Source of the DNA: Lunularia cruciata
Taxonomy: Eukaryota > Streptophyta > Marchantiopsida > Lunulariales > Lunulariaceae
Reading direction: 5' to 3'
Assembly (NCBI GenBank): GCA_948567375.1
Contig: OX419759.1
Location: forward strand, 49,442,593 to 49,506,592
DNA length: 64,000 bases
Every line of letters begins with the position of its first letter. The first letter of the stretch is position 1. A program made the translations under genes and the position numbers. Shown here in pieces: positions 22,990 through 34,355 of the stretch. Below the pieces are notes generated by a model. The model was given only the letters and a program-made list of their open reading frames with translations, was not told the DNA's origin and made no database searches.

Positions 22990-23600
22990 CAATACTCCAA
23001 GAAGTAGACCAGTCTATTGACTTTCACCAAAGGAGCTAAAGGAACTTCAAACAACATTGACTGAGTTTTTTGGGAAGGATTTCAGACAACATATTACATC
23101 TTTTTGGGAGGTAGCCATACTCTTTGTACAAAAGAAGGATGGAAGACTTTGATTATATATTAACTACTATGGCCTTAATAAAAAATTTGTGAAGAATGTG
23201 GATCCCTTGCCTTGAATTGATGACTTGTTATATCAGTTAAGTGGAACACAATACTTCTCAAAATTGGATCTTCAAAGTGGCTATTGATAAATTCCCATTG
23301 ATAAGAATGATATGAAAAATTCTACCTTTTGTACAAGGTATGGGCATTCTGAATGGATATTTTTACCTTTTGGGCCCACTAATACTTTTCATGAATCAAA
23401 TGCATCAAGTGTTGGAAGGGTTATTGGATTGATATGTGGTGGTGTTTCTGGATGATATTTTAATATATAGCAAGGCAAAGGTAGAACACATGAACCATAT
23501 ACAAGAAGTTTTAAGACAACTATGTTAGTGGAAGTTCTACTATAAGAAGTTGAAGTGTGCCTTTTGGCAAAAGAAGGTTACCTTCTTGGGTCATAAGTCC
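22990..23600 (+). pseudogene. gypsy reverse transcriptase remnant
   Basis: The order is LSPKELKELQTTL, LFVQKKDGRL, YGLNKKFVKNVDPLP, IDDLLYQLSGTQYFSKLDL, FCTRYGHSEW and LPFGPTN, then MHQVLEGLLD, a stop, and YVVVFLDDILIYSK (23445-23474), and KLKCAFWQKKVTFLGHK. These are the classical gypsy RT motifs. The DD of motif C is kept, but stops occur before, between and after the motifs. Confidence 0.92.
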
Positions 23601-23699
23601 TCAACAAAGAGAATCAAGATGGAAGAGGAAAATTTCAAGGTCACTATTGATTGGCTATTCCCAAGAATACATGGAAGTTTGGGCATTTAATGGATTAGT

Positions 23700-24080
23700 A
23701 ATTTTTTAACAATGGTTCATCTATTATTATGCTCATGTGGCTACACCATTAACCAATCTCTTGGAGAAGACATCAAGCTTCAAGTGGACCACCAAGCACA
23801 TAGAAGCATTCAAGAAATTGAAGCATATGATATCTTTATGACTCATCCTCCAACTATATGATCCTTGACTACGTTGTGTGGTAGATTTTAATGCTTCTAA
23901 CTTTGCCATTGGAGCTATGTTGCAATAAGGATTTCCACATGGATTAAATCTGATTACCTTTGTTTCTTGCCAACTAAACATAACAGCAAGGAATTTATTT
24001 TTCCCAAGATCAAAAACAATAATATATGCTATAAAGGTATAGAAACATTATCTCTTGAAGAAGCAAGTGATCACGTGAAC
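23700..24080 (+). pseudogene. gypsy RNase H remnant
   Basis: PLTNLLEKTSSFKWTTKHIE and AFKKLKHMIS are the RT/RNase H linker, followed by VVDFNASNFAIGAMLQ near 23880-23925, which matches the TDASDFAIGAVL block. The catalytic aspartate of DAS is asparagine here. The frame changes again before 24000. Confidence 0.8.
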
Positions 24081-24429
24081 CAATCAAAAACCTCTATTGC
24101 ATACCTTACATTGAAGCACATGAAAAGTTGGCATCATTGCTCCAAGGGAGTGGCTCAAGAGATCCAAGGCCTGACTGGTGCGCCGGCCAATTTCATTCAA
24201 AAACCTAGCTAGTTGGATGCAGCATGTTCTTGGGCCATCATAGAAATATAATCTAAACAATCAAAATAAGGTAAAGCTGGCCTGCATTCAGAGTTTCCTT
24301 GGGGTTGGTTAAGCTTTGGGCTACCCTTGATACCTCATAAAGTGATCCTTCACAAAAATTTGCAAAAAGTCAAGTGTCATCGTACACTCAAATTATAACA
24401 CTAGTTTGTGGTGGTTGGTATTGTAAAAG

Positions 24430-24945
24430 TATCCTTTGATGTCTCCTTCAATTCCTAATTCAGGGGGAGGAAAGTGCTCCTCTGCCTATCCCACTCCCTT
24501 TGAAGACGCTTGCTATAGACAACCTTTTCAACTCATTTGCAAATGGCTTATTGGTATGACAGATGGAATCCGCCTTGGGAGTATGTTTGCAAGGCTGAAA
24601 TTGTGCAACCCTCTCCTTATAGGTCGAGTGCCCAAAGAGCCTCTTTTTAGTTGACTCCAATTTTGATTCAAGGTGACAGGATTTGAACCTATAACTTTGG
24701 AGTTTTTACTCAGCTATTTCTGCAAGCGGTAATCATCAAGCCCGCCATAGGAACCTTACAACAGCCGACCTCTCGGGCCTTCGGACCGAAGACCAAGTTT
24801 TTTCTTGGAAGTCCTCCAGCCTGAATCTCCCTATAGTCTCGTGCCCAAAGGGAAAAAACCTTTCTTTTTCAGACAGTCTCGGCCCCTTCGGGCATGATGG
24901 GAAGGAAAAATTACAATTACAATTTTTTGATATCAAGCTTGAGTA
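24430..24945. other. probable mitochondrial DNA insert inside the gypsy element
   Basis: This block is GC-richer than the surrounding element and has plant mitochondrial style, such as CGGGCCTTCGGACCGAAGACC-like inverted repeats (24774-24796) and GCCCCTTCGGGCATGATGGG. On the minus strand, 24669-24690 ends AGGTTCAAATCCTGTCACC, matching from memory the T arm and 3' end of plant mitochondrial tRNA-Pro. The 5' half of that tRNA is not present. Gypsy RNase H ends about 24080 and gypsy sequence resumes near 24945. Plastid origin is the alternative. Confidence 0.5.
24669..24690 (-). pseudogene. tRNA 3'-half-like sequence (T arm and acceptor end)
   Basis: The minus strand reads TAGGTTCAAATCCTGTCACC, with the GGTTCAA-TCC consensus of a T arm and a CACC end. 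The pairing acceptor strand is not found upstream in the expected 70 bases, and no good anticodon arm folds. It is a fragment, not a working tRNA gene. Confidence 0.45.
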
Positions 24946-24949
24946 TAAG

Positions 24950-25458
24950 TTACATGTCATTTCTTATGCCCTATCATGCCTACCTAATTTGAAATTTCTT
25001 CTAAAATCTCCTATGATAGCAACAATTACCATAGTGTCAACCAACTCAAAGATACATATAGAGTTCAAGATTGCTTTACAACATTGCTTTATAATAGAAA
25101 TCCTTTGTTCAACTATCACAAAATAATCTTATAGCACAAAATAATGAATATAACACTTTTCCTTCAAGGAAAGCCTTTTATTTTGTGAGAATCAGATCTA
25201 TGTTCTCACTATGGGTGATCTCTAACGTGTGTGAGTTTAAGAACCCCATGACAATTTTTGGTCACTTGGGTGTGGAGAAAACCTTGAGCACCCTCCAATG
25301 TTAGTGGTGGTAGCCAAACATAGCATGCAAGGTTCAAGATTTTGTTTGATCTTGTGAGAGCTGCCAATGCAACAAGATAAGCAATTAGAAATTGGTTAGA
25401 ATATTTCAACCACTTCATATTCCAATAGTCCAATGGGAATATATAAGTGATTCCTTGT
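24950..25458 (+). pseudogene. gypsy integrase N-terminal remnant
   Basis: ALSCLPN near 24970 matches the DALSRxP block between RNase H and integrase. HLGVEKTLSTLQC starts at 25263, and CESCQCNKISN near 25353 supplies the cysteines of the HHCC zinc-binding module. IPIVQWEYISDS follows, in the place of the PWExIxxDF start of the catalytic core. Immediately after, at 25459, the 3' LTR remnant begins, so the catalytic core is deleted. Confidence 0.85.
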
Positions 25459-25611
25459 AAGCTTCTCAAGAGCCTTGTATTGCTTCACTATAAATACCAA
25501 AGCCTAAGCTCATTCAAGGTATTTTGAGTTTCACACAATTGAGAGTTTTGATGTGATCTCTCTTTCTGATCTTCCATTTTCTATTTCTCTCCTTGGTCTT
25601 GATCTTTTACA
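25459..25611 (+). repeat. gypsy 3' LTR, truncated to its last 153 bp
   Basis: This aligns with 20302-20455 of the 5' LTR: AGCTTCTCAAGAGCCTTGTA, the TATA-like CTATAAATACC, and the end TCTTTTACA. ACCAA follows as the right target-site duplication. Confidence 0.88.
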
Positions 25612-26170
25612 ACCAAGCCTTGTTTGCATTTCACTCTTTAGGTTTATTGACTTTGTGTCTCTAGACTTTAGGAAGATTCAAGTGGATCTTAATGAGCTTA
25701 TGCATACTCACACACTTACCAACATCCTAATTGATGTGCCTCTATATGATAGAGGTAGGATTCTCTTATGTGGTGGGAAAGGCTTTGGAGCTTGGTTCTA
25801 GGCTTCTTTCTTGATTGAGGACTGCCAATTTACTTTGGAGTAGTTTACTATAGCTCTATAATTGAGGTTGGATCTCCCACATCTAGCTCTCATAGGGCTT
25901 TCAAACAAATGTGCATAGAGATCCACATATGACATACATGGTATACACATTCAATAATGTGTAATAGGTAGAGAACACCAAAGTCCACAAGGCATTTTGT
26001 GATCTTAAGGCTTAGATCTTACAAGCTAGATTGAGCAATGGTTGGATCTACAATGACCACCTATCCATTTGATGCACATAGATATTATTATTATTCATGG
26101 ATGGTCATCATACCTTGTCATGTGGTGGTTTTAAACCTCCTATAATTAGGGTCATTAGCACGGTGTCATG
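25612..26170 (+). pseudogene. LINE copy 5, right part
   Basis: LINE homology resumes with FIDFVSLDFRKIQVDLNELM (25640-25700), DVPLYDRGRILLCGGKGFGAW, then FTLE-like and GL-PHLALIGL-like text (25820-25900). It ends near 26170 after the V-L-KPPIIRVI region. The 25616-25640 stretch matches the site of copy 7 around 33200. Stops break the frame. Confidence 0.7.
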
Positions 26171-27690
26171 TTGTGGTTTGCATAGCTAGTGAAAATGTGA
26201 GTGTCAGCAACTCAAGTATGTGAGAAAAGATTCTAGATAGGTTATGAGAAATAAGTAATGCAAATTGGAGGATTTGGTGGTCTGCTTGAGAAAATCATTC
26301 TCACCTTACTCAAGAGAGCTTGGTCTACAATCATCAGAAATACTCAAAAATAATAGACTATTCATAGGATGAGATTGATCTTGACAAGGTTAGCAAAATT
26401 GAGGACTCAAATGTTAGCATTTATAGGAGTTTTACTCTTTTGATCATGTAACATGAATCTTGGGCTACACATTTGAATTTTGGTACAGAATACAAGAGGT
26501 ATCAATGCATTTGAGACTTAGGGATTTCACCGCATCCAAAATCTTTTGTACCAAATAAAGTTCTTGTACCAAACTTACTTCTTGTACCGGAGCTTTTGGC
26601 ACAAGAGGATTGGACTTGGGAGGAAGAGGGGCTATTTGGAGAGCTACAGTTATAAGCACATGGGAGTGGGCTCCTTCCAACCTTCATCAAAGAGCCACTA
26701 CCAACTTCCGCTGATTTTGGGAGTAGGCGGCAATTGAGAACTTAGAGCAACATCTTCTTGACATGGTGTTGATATTGGGGGAGGCAAGGCGGCCATGTTG
26801 AGTCAAAGATAGGCTTCTCTCCCACCTCCTATCTATCATTTTCTATCTTTCCATTTTTTATTTTTTTTTGGGTTCTTCTCATTTTGTCCTATCTTGTCTT
26901 TCTCTTTTGAGTTGGGACATAAAGTATCTAGCTACTATGTCTTGCTCTTTTGTCATGGCATTTTCTTTGTATATACTCTTTTAGTAGCTTGTCTCTTGAT
27001 GCCTCCATTTCATTCATTGGCATAGGGCCATAGAGGGACTCTCCTTGGTGTCACTCTTCATCTGGCACCCCACACCCTATATGTACAAGCAAGGAGTAGA
27101 CCCTTACATTGTCCTTTTTAGCATATACCCATAGTTGCAAAGGTGTGCCCAAATGGACTCCTGTTGGTTCCTAGGACAGATCCTTCTCCTATATCATCAA
27201 AGCACCCTACTAGGGCGACACCACTATGGAGGATGCCCTACCCCTTATCTCCTTATCCTTCCTCCTCATGTCATGGATCTTCCAAACCCGCCCTCTACCT
27301 CAACTCCCTCCTACTCCCACCACCCCAAGGGATCATTTAGAGCCTCCTCCCTCTCCTATTGCCCCACCACCCACTTAGGATCATTCTCTTCCACTTGGGC
27401 ACTCAATGCATCTTTATACCCCAACCTATCAATGTCCTACAAAATCTTGTTCCAATTGTCCTTGGGTACGGTTTGGTCTCACACAACATATAGAAAGATC
27501 TCATTGTTTGCATATGTAAGCAGAGGCCAACTCTATTCCTATATCCCCACCTCTAGAACCTATCCATAATTTAGTTGTATCTCTACATACTCCCAATGCA
27601 TACTCTTGGTTACACTCTCTAGACACTATCTAAGTTTTACTTCTAGATTTGCAACAACCTTAGATGTATAACATGATCCTTTTAACTTTA
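26171..27690. other. no gene recognised
   Basis: A proline- and serine-rich plus frame lies at 27135-27569 (144 codons), and shorter frames lie at 26465-26737 on both strands. None has a known motif. The 27135-27569 stretch may be the variable N-terminal part of LINE copy 6, because loosely similar CCACCCCACC-rich text lies at 31900-32060 before copy 7. Confidence 0.35.
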
Positions 27691-27699
27691 CATCCTCTA

Positions 27700-30340
27700 G
27701 TTGGATCCACACTCTCCTTCTTACTATGGGTTATTTTGGCTAATGACCACATGTAAGATGTTTCAACTTGGATGTTATTGTTAACTTTTTCATTAGTGTA
27801 CATTACTCCTTCCATCCCATGGAGGAGCTTTAGGTCATTGAGAGATGGCCTTTAGGATTCATAGGTTCTTGAGAAGGGATTGAGTACCCTTCCATGAGGA
27901 GTATTTAGGCTCAAGTTGTACCCAAGTGGATTGCAGAGTCTCCTTAAATCTTATGAGACTGTGGAGATCTTACATCCATACCTTACTCCTAAAGCATTTT
28001 TTCTTCTTGTGCTCCTTGATATTAGGTCAAGTATGGGAGTACAAGCACTCTCATCCTCTTGGCCAATTCTCTTCTCCTTAGACACATTATCAAATATATA
28101 GATCTTACATGTACCTACCAATGAGGAACTTCCTTTGTTCCTCCATGATTATTAGCCAGATGAGGAGTTATAGTTGATAAAGTCTTGCTTTGCCCATGCT
28201 CTACTCCATTCTCCATGCTTTGTAGTAAGTGAGTCATTAGGATTATTTTTTGAGCACCTACATGATTGCTTCTCCCTAGGTGCACTAGATGTAGGGTTTC
28301 CTCTTCTCTTTTCTTTCTATCATCTCATTGTCTTTGGTCATGTATCCCATAGATCAGCTTATTTGTTAGGAGATTTTTTTTCTCCTTAATTTTGCCAACA
28401 AGACCTCATGTGTGTGCCCCATTGCTATTGCAGATGTGTTTTTGCAAGTGCTCTCTTGCAGTATTTGCTTAAAGCTAAGATAGTATTTTTTTTCTTCCTC
28501 TTTGTCTTCCCATCAATTTGCTATGGCTATTCTTGGATGTTGTAAGATGGTTATTATGGTCATTCAAGCATCCTTGGACATTTAGCCAAATTAGGTGGTG
28601 GTGCAAGTTGATGTCTCCAATGCCTTCAATACCATCTCTTTTCCAGCATTGTTTTGCATCCTTTGCTTTGCTACCAACTGAATCCACTCCTTGATCCCAT
28701 TTGTAAGTGCTTTCTATAGATTGAGACACCTCTATTGTACAGCCACCATACCACCACAAGAGAGTTCTCACAATTGACATCAACTCAGGGCCACATTTGT
28801 TGTGTGATCCTCTAGGGAGGCCTCTCTTTGCCATAGTGCATTACACGGCTTTACAACAAGTTGCCTCAACTTTTCCATTTTGTCTTTTTCTATCTATCTT
28901 GCATGACACTCATATACTAGGCCCCTTGGAGGATGTTACTGAAGGAATGTACACTTTCATACTCCGCTTAGAGGCCTTGGGTGCGCAAGTCCAAACTTGC
29001 AAATGTAAGGTCTAAAGCCCTCACACAATCCTCATTCCCTTTGACTTCCCACTAGGATTTCAATTCCCTATATGTGGTTTGCAAGTTTTGGGCTCTCCTT
29101 TGTGATAGGAGGATTTTTGCAATTTTTTCATAATGGACACCTTAGTACATGCTATAGCCCATGCTCACCTCTTTTCCAAGTTTGGGAATACCTAGGTAAC
29201 CTATTCTATTTGTACTTGGTATTACCTCCATTGGGCCTCATATTTAGCACTGACTTTCTTGCTTATAGATGCATTGTTGCCACATTTGTGGATATTTGAT
29301 AGTACTATTACTGTACTTTCTCCACTCTATTAGAGCCATGCATGCTCCCACAACTATTAGAGGAATGGTGTAGGCAGCAATTTGCTCTCCCAATAATCAT
29401 GGGTGGATGTAGCCTCATAAGGTAGGAGCCACAACACCAACAATATATATTGGTGCTTGGGCTCTAGTTTCCTCTCATTTAGCAAATAGGTTCTTACATC
29501 AAGGGCATCCATTCTTCTTGGGACCTCTCATGATAATAGATTCATGCACTTATGAGTTCCACATATATCTTTGATTGGCTTGTGACTTATTGTCATGCCT
29601 TGCATGCTTGTCACTCCTTGAGTTTATGGAATTTTTTGCCCTAGACTCTAGGAAGCTCTAGGTGGATCTTAGTGAGTGTATACACACTCACACACTTAAT
29701 AGTATCCTCATTGATGCACCTCTATTGGACATAGCTAGGATTCTCTCTTGTGGGCAGAGAGGTTCTAGCTCCAAGCTTCACCCTTGATGGATGACTTCCA
29801 CTTTTCTTTAAAGGAGTTTACCATAGCAATAGGATTGAGATTAGGCCTCTCACATCAAGCTCTTATAGGCCTTTTGACCCAATGCACAAGTGGTTCCCCA
29901 TATGACATGTAAAGGAAACATTTTTTAGATTATGCAATAGATGGAGATCACACCAAAGTCCATGATGCATATTTGTGAACCATCACATAGATCTTACAAG
30001 CTACACTGGCCTAGGTCAAGTGAGTGACGGTTGGATCTACAAAGATCACCTATCCACTGGGTGCAACTAGATATTGTTACTTTCATGGATGGTGATTGCA
30101 CCTTGCATGATGTGGTGGTGGCAAACCCTCTACGGGTGGAGTTATTGGCATGGTCAAGCATGCAAGAAAGAGTAATGGTGACCATTGCCTCAAGGAGCAA
30201 GGAGGACCAATACACACCAAATTTCCTTTGATACCTTTGTCTCCCTAGCAATTGAGGTTTTTGGGCACCTACATTAACATTTTGATAGACTTCTTAGGGA
30301 TGCAACACTAGGTTCTTTGCAGAGAAGAGGTGCAAACAAA
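27700..30340 (+). pseudogene. LINE copy 6: RT and C-terminal domain
   Basis: Motif A reads VVQVDVSNAFNTISFPALF at about 28600-28650, with the aspartate kept. Motif B appears as LLCDPLGRPLFAIVHYTALQ (28797-28860), where the usual QGDPLG has lost QG. Motif C is reduced to LHDTHILGPLEDV (about 28905-28945) by a small in-frame loss. EALGAQVQTCKCKV follows. The C-terminal block begins near 29620 (LDSRKLQVDLSE), and DIVTFMDGDCTLHDVVVANP lies at about 30060-30130. Stops separate the parts. The site near 29815 (GGAGTTTACCATAG) is an empty version of the copia target. Confidence 0.8.
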
Positions 30341-31560
30341 GATCACCATCCTCCTCAAGTCTAAACCTTGTCACAAAAATAGATTCCTTTCATGACTCTA
30401 TTATCACTTTGATGAAATTTGGGACCACACTTGATCCCTAACTCAAGTTCAATCACCTCAACAAAACAAGCACCTATCATGATCTTTATTGCATCTTTGA
30501 TGAAGTTTGTAGATTTAGGTTCAATCTTAACTCTTAACTCAACTCCAAGCAACACCAAAACTTAAAATCTTCTTGCCAATGGAACACAAAAATTTCTTGC
30601 CATAACCATCTAGTCACCATCTCTCCAGCTACATCTAAAATATACAATAGTACAATGGGTTATTGTAGATTTTTGTCCAACATGGAAGCACAATTTACCT
30701 TAAACCTTAAACTATGAAAATTAGATGGGGTTTGCCTATGCACAGCAAACTCCATCCAACTTCAATACCCTGTCCAATTTTTCTTTGTTCCTTATCTGAA
30801 CCTGCTCCATCAATTCCCTGCATAATTGTCCAAAATTGCCCTAGAGTAGCATAGATCAATTCAATGTCACTAACCAGATTTGCTAATAACTAATCCCAGA
30901 TCTACATAAATTTAACTTTGTTGATTAACCCTAGTGCAAGCTGTGTTTTGCTTCAGTCCTAGACCAAGTGCCAAAAGTGCTACTTGCTAATCCCAAATCT
31001 ACATGAACTTAACTTTGCTAATTAATCTTGGTACTTATGCACGCCCAATACCCTATCACCAAATTGTCTCTTGTAGCTATAATCTTCTTATATATTTTGC
31101 AATCTTGAAATTGTAGTACTTAACATTGACTTGGGTTATCTTGTAGGTACTACTTTATCTCATTTTTTATTTCCTACATGTTTTGATTTTGAGAGAAGCA
31201 ACAAGTATCAAGCACAAATTGACATAACCTTAAACTTTTTTGATTAATATGGGTGTGTGTGCTCATAGAATTCACTTTCCTAGTTGGTTCTTGTAGTTGA
31301 ACTTATGGAGCTATGGCTCAATTAGGCAATTTTTGCTCTATTTGGTCCCTATTTGATAGCCTACATAATCTCTACATGCTCATCAATCTTATTATTTGGC
31401 AACCATAACTCAAATAGAGTTGACTCTTGTACTTACCAGAATCTTTGGTCAATAAATTATTATTTTCATTTTAAGTAAAAAGTTATTGTAGTTGGTGTTG
31501 TTTTACTAATGGAGCTATGGATTTATTAGTCAAATGTAATAATAATAATATAAATAATAC
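30341..31560. other. no gene recognised
   Basis: No coding signal or known repeat stands out. Two related lines, near 30880 and 30985 (TGCTAAT-ACTAATCCCAGATCTACAT-like and TGCTAATCCCAAATCTACAT), form a short imperfect direct repeat about 100 bp apart. Confidence 0.45.
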
Positions 31561-31770
31561 TCCAAAGGAAAGGACTAAGGAGTACAAGACACAAACAAGC
31601 AGAAAAAGAACAAAGAGCAGAGGGCTCAAAAGTCCCACCTAGCCAAGAAAAAGGCACCTCAGGATAGGGCCCAAAGGTACCCTAGGGGAAAAAAGCAAGT
31701 GGACAATAAGCCCCAAAGAAACCAAAGAGAGTGTAGCCTACTCTTGCAATGTGTGGTACAAGTCTTCCAA
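31560..31770 (-). repeat. purine-rich block, possible LINE 3' region on minus strand
   Basis: This A/G-rich stretch includes GGGCTCAAAAGTCCC, GGGCCCAAAGG and AAGCCCCAAAGAAACCAAAG. The reverse complement of the LINE 3' region at 14960-15060 has similar GGGCTAAAAGCCCCTAAG and CCCCAAAGAAAACAAAC text. The similarity is loose, so this is a tentative assignment. Confidence 0.35.
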
Positions 31771-31899
31771 TGGTATGTTTGGTAAGAAAGAAGAGAATAC
31801 CCTAGTTGTGCTAGGTGTGCCTATTGCCACTACTTGTTGATGAAGATTTAAAGCCTGATTGTGTTGCAAAGTGACTAGAACATGCTGTTAGTAATAAGA

Positions 31900-33435
31900 T
31901 GTCCCCCTACCATAGTCCCTCTCCTAGATCTACCACCCCACCACCACCATAGGATCATATTCTTATACCTTTGGCTTTGCTGTATGTACCACCTCATCAA
32001 TAACCTACACAATCTTCTCAGGGTTGTCAATGGGTTTGGATTGCCTTAGCATAATATAGAAGGAGATCTAGATGCTTAAAACTGAGTGTACTTTTCTTCC
32101 TACCCTAAACCCTTTTCTTCCTACCCTCTTCATACTCTTGTCGTATCTATTCAAGCCACACTAAATTGATACTCATAGTTACATTCCTTGACCCTATTCA
32201 AGCATGTCTATTCATTTTACCTAGACCTAGCCTAACACTCTTCATACTCATGTCATGTCTATTCTCATCCTACCAGACTCATACTTACATTTTCTTGACA
32301 CTTTTAGGCATTTCTACCCAATTTACCTAGACCATGTATGTATACCAAGATCTTTATTCTTTACATTACCTAGTGAGCTCTATGCTTCCTTACTACTATA
32401 AGCTATCTTGGCAATAACCAAGGGAGGTATATCTCGACTTGGACCTTATTAGCACTCTTTCTATAGTGGACTTTACTCCTTCCAGCTCACAAGGATGCAT
32501 CAATACACCACCTCTAGGATTCATAGGTTTATGTAAGGAGATTGATCAGCCTTATAGGATGAGTATACCTTACAATCCCAAGAAGAAATAGCCAAGAGGA
32601 TCATAAAGTTCCCACAATCCTATTCTCTACCTCTAGAGCATTGATGTCTTTGTTGTTCATTAGTGTTAGTCAAATTAGAGACTATAAATGTGTAGCTCAA
32701 GCACTATCATCCTTCTCCACTTATGTTTTCTCTACCTTACAAAATTTACCATTTCTTGGTTTAGGCTTTGCTTATTTACTCCCTTGACTGGGAAATATAC
32801 ATGTGGTTTACTCTATCCTTACAAGTTTTTATATACTTAGAGCCTCCTACTTTGCATGTACTTACTCTATCCAAATATGTACTCTACATGAATTTGATAG
32901 TACTATATGCTACATTATCTTCACACTATTGGTACCATGCATTCTCCCATAGTTATCAACTAAGTTGTGTACATTGTAGATAGCTCTTCTTAAAGCTATA
33001 GGAGTATCGGATCTTATATTGGAAGAGGTTATTGCACCAATAATTTATTTAGGAGCATGGACTCTAGTGGACTTCCTACCAAGAAATAAGTTCTTATACC
33101 ATGGTCACCTTTTTCTTCTTGCAACTATTGTAACAATTGATTCAAGCACTTATGATATATCTTCAAGCAATTATATCTTTCTTTGACTTGCAACTTATTA
33201 CCAAGCACTCCATGCATCACACTTCCTACATTCATTGACTTTTTATTACTAGACTCTAGAAAGATTCAAGCGGATCTTAGTCATCATAAGCACACTCACA
33301 TCCTTACTAATATCATTGTTGATTACCCTTTAATTGAGAGAGCTAGGATTCTCTCTTTTGGAGAGAAAGGCTTTGGAGCTTGGCTCCCTACCTCCTCTTT
33401 GATTGAGAAGTTTTGCTTCACATTTGAGGAGTTTA
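31900..33435 (+). pseudogene. LINE copy 7, left part, interrupted by a copia element
   Basis: From about 32760 the sequence matches LINE copy 9 (CCCTTGACTGGGAAATATACATG against 44100). The frame 33183-33482 carries TFIDFLLLDSRKIQADLSHH, DYPLIERARILSFGEKGFGAW and FCFTFEEFMK. LINE homology stops at GAGGAGTTTA (33435), where the copia element begins. Text before 32760 resembles that before copy 6 only loosely. Confidence 0.7.
33431..33435. repeat. target-site duplication, left (GTTTA)
   Basis: GTTTA precedes the copia LTR, and ATTTA (39309-39313) follows the other LTR. LINE copies at 14190, 25842 and 29815 read AGTTTACCAT or AGTTTACTAT without an insertion, which confirms the position. Confidence 0.75.
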
Positions 33436-33963
33436 TGAAGGTTATTTATGGTGGATATAGTTGTCAACCACCACAAATATAAGATGAGTAATATAGAGGA
33501 TGAAAATGTACTATGCTACTGATATTTGGCATGTGCCTTAGATGGAAAATTCTAAATTGACATATCTTGCTAGTAGCAAACTTGCCAGCCTATATAAGGT
33601 GTCTACCACAAAGCCTTAAGTAGTTAAACTATGTTATCCTAAGCTATACTACTTCCTTGCCATTGGGAAGGCACGTCTTAAGTGATGTGATTTAGACTGC
33701 CATGTGAAGGCTCTTGATTACTCTTGAACCTCTGTAGGTTCTTTCTAGAATTTCCTCATAACTTATTTCAACTATCTAGAACCTCCCTCCTACCTTCTAG
33801 AAACTTTTAGAAACATGTCATATTCCATGTCACATTCCTCCAATCTTTGAGAAACTTCTATAGATGCTAATAGCTATTACAACCATTAGCAACTATCTCT
33901 TCCAATCTTCACAAGAATGAAGCTTGCTTTGCTTTGGAGGTTTGGACAGAACTACCTCCAACA
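33436..33963 (-). repeat. copia 3' LTR
   Basis: On the minus strand it runs TGTTGGAGG to AACCTTCA. It aligns with 38814-39308; shared blocks include CTATATAAGGTGTCTACCAC and GCCTTAAGTAGTTAAACTA (plus-strand text). It is about 33 bases longer than its partner through small indels. Confidence 0.88.
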
Positions 33964-33978
33964 TATTTCCCCTCAAGC
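33964..33978 (-). promoter_or_regulatory. copia polypurine tract
   Basis: The minus strand reads GCTTGAGGGGAAATA immediately before the LTR start TGTTGG. This is close to the CTTGAGGGGGAGTGTTGG junction common in plant copia elements, and it fixes the orientation as minus. Confidence 0.85.
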
Positions 33979-34355
33979 TGTAGTTCTTATTGTGTCTCAT
34001 AGACTAAGTGTAGCTCAATGTTGTTGGAACTTGCTTTTGTTTGAAGGTTTAGTGAGCACATTATCTATCATGCTCTCTATAGAAGAGTACTTCAACTCCA
34101 TCTTAAGCTTTGATAGAACCTCCTTGATAAACTTGAATTGGACATCTAGATGCTTAGTCCTTTCACTAATGAAGTCTTCCTTCAACAATCCAATTGCATT
34201 ACTATTATCACATAGATAACAAACGTTTCCATAAATTAACCTATGAGCTTTGCAATTAGCTTCTTTAGCTAAAGAATTTCCTTAAAAGTTTTCATGGTTG
34301 TTATGTATTTGGACACTATTGTTGACAAAGTCACCAGGCTTTGCCTCTCAGACTT

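Larger units (their letters stand above)
20016..25611 (+). mobile_element. decayed Ty3/gypsy LTR retrotransposon
   Basis: This element has a 440-bp 5' LTR (20016-20455), a primer-binding site at 20457, and gag, protease, reverse transcriptase, RNase H and integrase remnants in gypsy order. It ends in a 3' LTR of which only the last 153 bases remain (25459-25611). Integrase runs straight into that LTR remnant, so a deletion removed the end of pol and most of the 3' LTR. A probable organelle DNA block interrupts pol between RNase H and integrase. Every domain carries stops. Near-matching 5-bp duplications flank it, and it sits inside LINE copy 5. Confidence 0.88.

Noticed and set aside
24669..24745. 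Complete tRNA gene
   Set aside because: Only the T arm and 3' end fit; no acceptor pairing or convincing anticodon arm was found.
27135..27569. A 144-codon proline/serine-rich protein gene
   Set aside because: No motif, and low-complexity CCTCC/CCACC composition; position suggests it is part of or next to a decayed LINE.
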